Positions 59,993-64,000 of a DNA stretch of 64,000 bases are shown piece by piece. A model generated the notes under the pieces. It worked only from the letters and a program-made list of their open reading frames with translations. It was not told the origin of the DNA and made no database searches. The stretch's first letter is position 1; each line of letters opens with the position of its first letter. This stretch comes from Takakia lepidozioides (lineage: Eukaryota > Streptophyta > Takakiopsida > Takakiales > Takakiaceae): the NCBI GenBank assembly GCA_030704615.1, contig CM060732.1, positions 3,102,001 to 3,166,000 of the forward strand. The letters are read 5' to 3'. The translations under genes and the position numbers were made by a program.

Positions 59993-60750
59993 TGGGGACA
60001 TCAACTTTGGAGCGTGGGGGAGGAAATGCATGCTTAGTCCGGCTTAGCTAGCTCAGGAATCCGATTGCAAAAACTTGTATTGTACAAATTTTGTTATAAA
60101 TGAAATGGTTTCGAAATGTTATGCGTCCTATTTTGTTTGGAATGGTGATGCATGGTATGGTTGGCTAGTGTGTAGTTGGAGAGGTAACTTGGATTAATCG
60201 TGTGTTTGTGTAGTGCCAAAATCGGGTGACTCCACCCAAGGGCAAGGAAACTTGCACCTTCTTTGGGAGTTCACGTGCTAGTGCGCACCTGGCGCGTGCG
60301 CGTACTATAACTGCGCTACCGAGGGGGTTGCCTGGTAGTGCGGGCTAACGTGGAAGCTACGTGCTTCCGTTCACGTACTATAATCGGTAGCCTCGGACGA
60401 AGTTGTAGTGCGGCTTCGGCGTGTTCCCGTACCTCAGGTGCCAAGAAGCGACATCACAAGCGGTCGCATGCAAATGTTGTTGCAGTAAGACGATTCGATC
60501 CTCGGGGAGGATCCTTCCTTGGCCTTGAAGTGCACTGGGAGGAGCTTGAGAGGCCCCACCCTTGGCCCGGACTTGGAGGAAGTCGGCCGAACTAGCTAGT
60601 GGAGAGTAGAGTCAAGTGGGGGTTTGGTTCTTAGCCATGGGATGCCATGGTGCGGAAACAAACTCCTTGATGTGGGACGCCACAACTTGGATGTTCGTTT
60701 CTACGAAATAGACAAGTCGATGATGACAACGACTCCCTGTTGTAGGGGTG
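59993..60750 (+). other. Gypsy 3 3' untranslated region and polypurine tract
   Basis: Non-coding; matches 21109-22008 on the other strand. The bases before the LTR (CCCTGTTGTAGGGGTG) are the candidate polypurine tract. GTACTATAA-type motifs recur near 60300 and 60375. Confidence 0.65.
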
Positions 60751-61460
60751 TGTCGCGCCTTTGCCTTGAGGCTAGGGGTCGGACACGAGAGGGGCTGCCC
60801 CTGTGGTGGGGGCAGGGCGACAATAGATGGCGGGGGCTAAAGCACCCTTGAGTTCCCAAGGCACTCAAGGAGCGGAGGCGCTCACTAGGTGGAGCCCCGC
60901 ACACCGTTGCGGTGCGGGGTGGTTCCACGAGGGTGGTGGTAGCTTAGTGGGACTTAGTGGGGGTGGCGTAGACTCACCATGGGGCGGAGACCTTGTGGTG
61001 GGAGTCGTGGGGAGTCTTGGGACTCATCACGGTCCAATGGGACCGTGTGAGTGGGCCAACTCACCGCGACTCATCACCGGGAATCGAGGGTTTTCGTGGT
61101 GATTTGCCATAAAATGGCATTGTTGTTTGTAGAAACCCCGCGGACAGTCACAGAAGTATATATGGGGAGTAGTAACCCCGAGAACGGTGCAAGCCCGTTG
61201 GTGACCAAAAACTTGTGAGCGTGCGAGCCGGAAAGCGACCAGGGTGTGGGGAGCTATTCCGGACTGCCATCGACCAAAGGGAATTTCCACTAGGCCCAAA
61301 TTGGGAGAGGGTCTTGTGGAGGAGTAAAAGGGGACCACTATGTCCCGGTGAGCAGCCGAAGCTCCGAGTTGGCCCGGCGGCCAGTTAGGGAGTTAGGCAC
61401 GCGCATCAGAGCGAGTAACTATGACTTGAAGGGGAGCTTACCGAAGTGAGGTGTGCGACA
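60751..61460 (+). repeat. 3' LTR of gypsy 3 (complete, about 710 bp)
   Basis: Runs from TGTCGCGCCTTTGCC to GAGGTGTGCGACA at 61460, with a TATA box near 61160. The right flank CGCCG would be one half of a 5-bp duplication; the left half is lost because the 5' LTR is truncated. Sequence related to the ParB-methyltransferase gene follows. Confidence 0.9.
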
Positions 61461-61639
61461 CGCCGACTATTGAAAGGGCTGCCAGGAAGCAGAGAGGGTG
61501 CGCAAGGAAGGGGGAAGTGTGGGGAAGATGAAGTGAGAGGAGTTTGGAGCAAGGAAGTGTTGTTGCTGTCGCGGTTTGAAACGCGTAGGTCACGAGCGAA
61601 GGTCGGGCAAATGGCAAAGAAAAAGCGCAGCATTTAATA

Positions 61640-62258
61640 TACCCATACCCTGGAATGAGGCGCAACATTTACTTCGACATGACATCCAATCGGAGGGTGA
61701 CGGCCCCACGTGGCTGCCAGATATCATCTCAAGAAAGATGTCCGGAAGCAGGGGGTGCGAGAGTTTGCCAATTCGCTCAGTGCCGACCTCCTGCGCAAGT
61801 CGGAGGCAAAGGCAGACAGAACCTGGTATAGGCTGAGCATAGACGCAATGGTGGACTACATATTTCAGGTACAGCTCCTAACTCTTTTGTTGAGCTAATC
61901 TATCTCTGCTCCCCCAATAGAAGAAAAAGTGTGGACCAGGATTTCTAATCTTATGTGCGCATTCTTGACAGACGAAAATTCAGCAAGATTTGGCACATGA
62001 GTGGAGGTTCTACATGGAGTCAGAGGAGAAGAAACTAACCCTCTTGGCAATGGAATCGTATCTCAAAGCTGCGGAGGCGAAGGCTCGCATCAAGTTCAAG
62101 TCGCGGATGGTGAAGTACGTGGCCATTCCTGATCCCGCCCTTGGTGCTGACTTTCTGGTGGTGGAGGATAAGCACGACTCCCGCGCTCTGAAGCCCACGA
62201 TGACATTGGAGAAGCTGCATCATCTAGCCACAACCTGTGTGGATGCAACATAAAAGGT
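61640..62258 (+). pseudogene. ParB-methyltransferase element gene, third copy (middle exons only)
   Basis: Two exons match the region between the ParB-like and methyltransferase-like parts of the gene at 28-33 kb. The first (about 61690-61869) reads FANSLSADLLRKSEAKADRT and WYRLSIDAMVDYIFQ before GTACAG. The second (about 61974-62258) reads LAHEWRFYMESEEKKLTLLA, VKYVAIPDPALGADFL and TMTLEKLHHLATTCVDAT. The second aligns along its length with 31567-31283 (LAHAKRFFMESEG; VKLVAIADPALGKDF; TMQLEKLHHLSTACVEA), which confirms this segment is coding. It is on the plus strand, opposite to the other copies. A truncated LTR follows at 62284. Confidence 0.68.
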
Positions 62259-62283
62259 TATACATTCTTAACCAAATTATCGT

Positions 62284-62862
62284 TGTCGCGGCCCTTTGCC
62301 TTGAGGGCAGGGGGTCAGGACACAAAAGGGGTTGCCCCTGTGGTGGGGGCAGTGGCAACAATAGATACGGGGGATGATGCACCCTTGAGTGCCCAAGGCA
62401 CTCAAGGAGGCAGAGGCGCTCACTAGGTGGAACCCCGCGCACCGGGTTGCGGTGGGGGTGGTTCCACGAGGGGTGGTGGTAGCTTAGTGGGACTTAGTGG
62501 GGGTGGCAAAGGACTCACCATGGGGCGGAGACCTTGTGGTGGGAGTCGTGGGGAGTCTTGGGACTCATCACGGTCCAATGGGGCCATGGTGGGTGGGCCA
62601 AAACTCACCGTGACTCACCACCGGGAATGGAGGGTCTTCGTGGTGGTTCGCCATAAAAGGACGGTATTGTTTGTGAAACCCCCGTGGACAGTCACAGAAG
62701 TATATATAGGGAGTAGTAACCCCGAGAACGGTGCAAGCCCGTTGGTGACCAAAAACTAGTGAGTAAGCGTGCGAGCCGGAAAGCGACCAAGGTGTGGGGA
62801 GTTGTTCCAGAGTTCCAACAACCAAAGGGAATTTCCACTAGGCCCAAATTGAGAGAGGGTCT
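62284..62862 (+). repeat. Truncated LTR of the gypsy family, no internal region
   Basis: Starts cleanly at TGTCGCGGCCC (62284) and matches the LTR family to about 62862, where GAGAGAGGGTCT diverges. The last 120 bp and any internal part are absent. It keeps the TATA box near 62700. It lies directly after an exon of the third methyltransferase-element gene copy. Confidence 0.87.
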
Positions 62863-63244
62863 CTTGGGACAAAAAATTGGTAAGCTCTATATGGTCTCTT
62901 AATATACTCCCTATATTGTGCTTGCTTTGCGTCTCCGCTGGCCTGCAATAGAAATACCGGATCCAGATGTACCAGTATGGGTTGGCTGGAATATGCTTAA
63001 GACATGTATGTCTTAATGTTTCAATTTCAATTTTAAGTACTATATGCTTGGCTCTGGAGATTTATCTGCAATCCGGGTTTTTGAAATGAGATTACAATCT
63101 ACAAGTGTGGTGATGAATATCAAACCCATGGTGCTTTCATGATATGAATGACCAGGAATCCCGCCCTCCCAGCCTGTTTTTTCAGATACCCTGAAATGTA
63201 ACGAGGTATTCAAATGAGATGGTTAAAAAAAAAGGGGTTGTTAG
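62863..63244. other. Stretch without a gene
   Basis: AT-rich sequence with no recognised ORF or repeat. It separates the truncated LTR from the third copy of the unknown element ORF. Confidence 0.4.
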
Positions 63245-64000
63245 ATGGTGCCCTGTAAAGGGCTGCATTGTCTTTCAATGACAATGACCTCAGTGGTCGC
63301 GAATATCCCCATACAATGGAGAAGAGGAGCGCACTCCTTCAGGAGTATACGTCTCTCCGATGGAGTCCACCCACGTCCTCTGGCAGCAGTTCCACCGCAA
63401 CAGCATAGCAGTGCGCATTCTTCTGCATGGGTGCCCGTCGTAGCTGGGAAAATCGGAATCAAGGATGTGCAGGAGCCACGAACTCCTCCGACCAAGATCG
63501 TCACCCCGCTCAAAGGCGTAGTGGCTTGGGATATACTCAAAAGCGGACAATGTTTCCACATTCGAACTAGTATCTTCTGTGTAATCAGTGTAGCAGATAA
63601 CGATGTCTCCCAATGTGGCTGAATACATTGCATAATCGAAGCCTCCATAAGGGTAGTTGTCCCAGTTCCGGAAGCACGGCATCCTTGCAAAGGAGAACTT
63701 GAGGACGTCTTTGATGCCGATGACAATGACCTTGCGGACAGCAACGAAGCCCTTAGATTTTCGAAATGATGAGAAGCGGAAGAGCAGTGCGGGCTCCAAT
63801 AATGGAGCATCTGGGTCCCACGTACCCACCAATCATCGTGTAACATGTTCATCACGCCAGCGGTGGATGAACCGATACCTCTTTCTTATCCACGGGGTAT
63901 AGTTTGAAATCTGCCACCGAAGTCCATCCCCCGGATGGAAATTCGGCGCCGCATTTACATCGAAGGGGGGATGGACTTCGTCGTCTTGAGTGGCTATAGG
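63245..64000 (-). pseudogene. Conserved element ORF of unknown function, third copy (cut by window edge)
   Basis: A minus-strand frame of 180 codons matches the ORF at 26.25-27.35 kb closely: LLFRFSSFRKSKGFVAVRKV, SFARMPCFRNWDNYPYGGFD, FEYIPSHYAFERGDDLGRRS and LLRWNCCQRTWVDSIGETY, ending in PLYGDIRDH where the match stops near 63300. Here the central part is in one frame, so it is a better guide to the protein than the 26-kb copy. The embedded palindrome at 63937-63956 (GGAAATTCGGCGCCGCATTT) is the same as at 27064-27083. Confidence 0.62.

Noticed and set aside
1-64000. Bacterial origin suggested by ParB and DNA-methylase-like domains
   Set aside because: Introns, LTR retrotransposons with chromodomains, PPR fragments and a plant PUX2 gene show a plant-lineage nuclear genome.

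Overview
The window looks like plant nuclear DNA, probably from a repeat-rich non-seed land plant or streptophyte alga. The evidence is a spliced plant-type UBX/PUB gene, spliceosomal introns, PPR-derived fragments of the plant organelle RNA-editing type, and chromoviral Ty3/gypsy, CACTA and Mutator-like elements. The species cannot be fixed from sequence alone. Only one apparently intact host gene was found: a PUX2-like gene at 9.8-13.35 kb on the minus strand. Nearly everything else is nested transposable-element DNA. No tRNA or rRNA gene was recognised by eye.

Layout. 1-4.8 kb: minus-strand chromovirus (gypsy 1) with its 5' LTR, lying in a fragment of a different Ty3/gypsy element (to 5.6 kb). 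5.6-9.8 kb: no convincing gene. 9.8-13.35 kb: PUX2. 14.2-16.3 kb: decayed MULE transposase and a LINE tail. 16.28-20.38 kb: left part of a large element (copy 1) with a degenerate methyltransferase-like gene. 20.38-25.79 and 40.13-40.99 kb: gypsy 2, split by a 14.3-kb element (copy 2, 25.79-40.13 kb). 41-47 kb: inverted repeats around LTR-like and PPR-derived sequence. 47.4-50.6 kb: second MULE transposase and a related ORF. 50.6-61.46 kb: gypsy 3 on the plus strand, split by a 4.37-kb CACTA element (52.72-57.09 kb) with a 3-bp GGA target duplication. 61.5-64 kb: a third fragment of the methyltransferase-element gene, a truncated LTR, and a third copy of the unknown element ORF.

The most interesting system is the large Mutator-like element at 25.79-40.13 kb. 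It is bounded by an 11-12 bp target duplication inside gypsy gag. It carries (i) a MULE transposase with a SWIM zinc finger, (ii) a divergently transcribed multi-exon gene joining a ParB/sulfiredoxin-like domain (DGNHR motif) to a class-beta (permuted) amino-methyltransferase-like fold, (iii) a conserved unknown ORF seen three times in the window, and (iv) two arrays of about 20-bp near-perfect palindromes, GAAATGCGGNNCCGCATTTC. The larger array lies between the two divergent genes with a period near 53 bp. Copy 1 carries a related array (GAAATTCGGCGCCATTTTTC, period near 72 bp) in an intron of the same gene. A ParB-like protein encoded beside arrays of palindromes recalls ParB-parS, but any functional link is inference. 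All gene copies seen here carry frameshifts or stops, so an autonomous copy would have to lie elsewhere in the genome.
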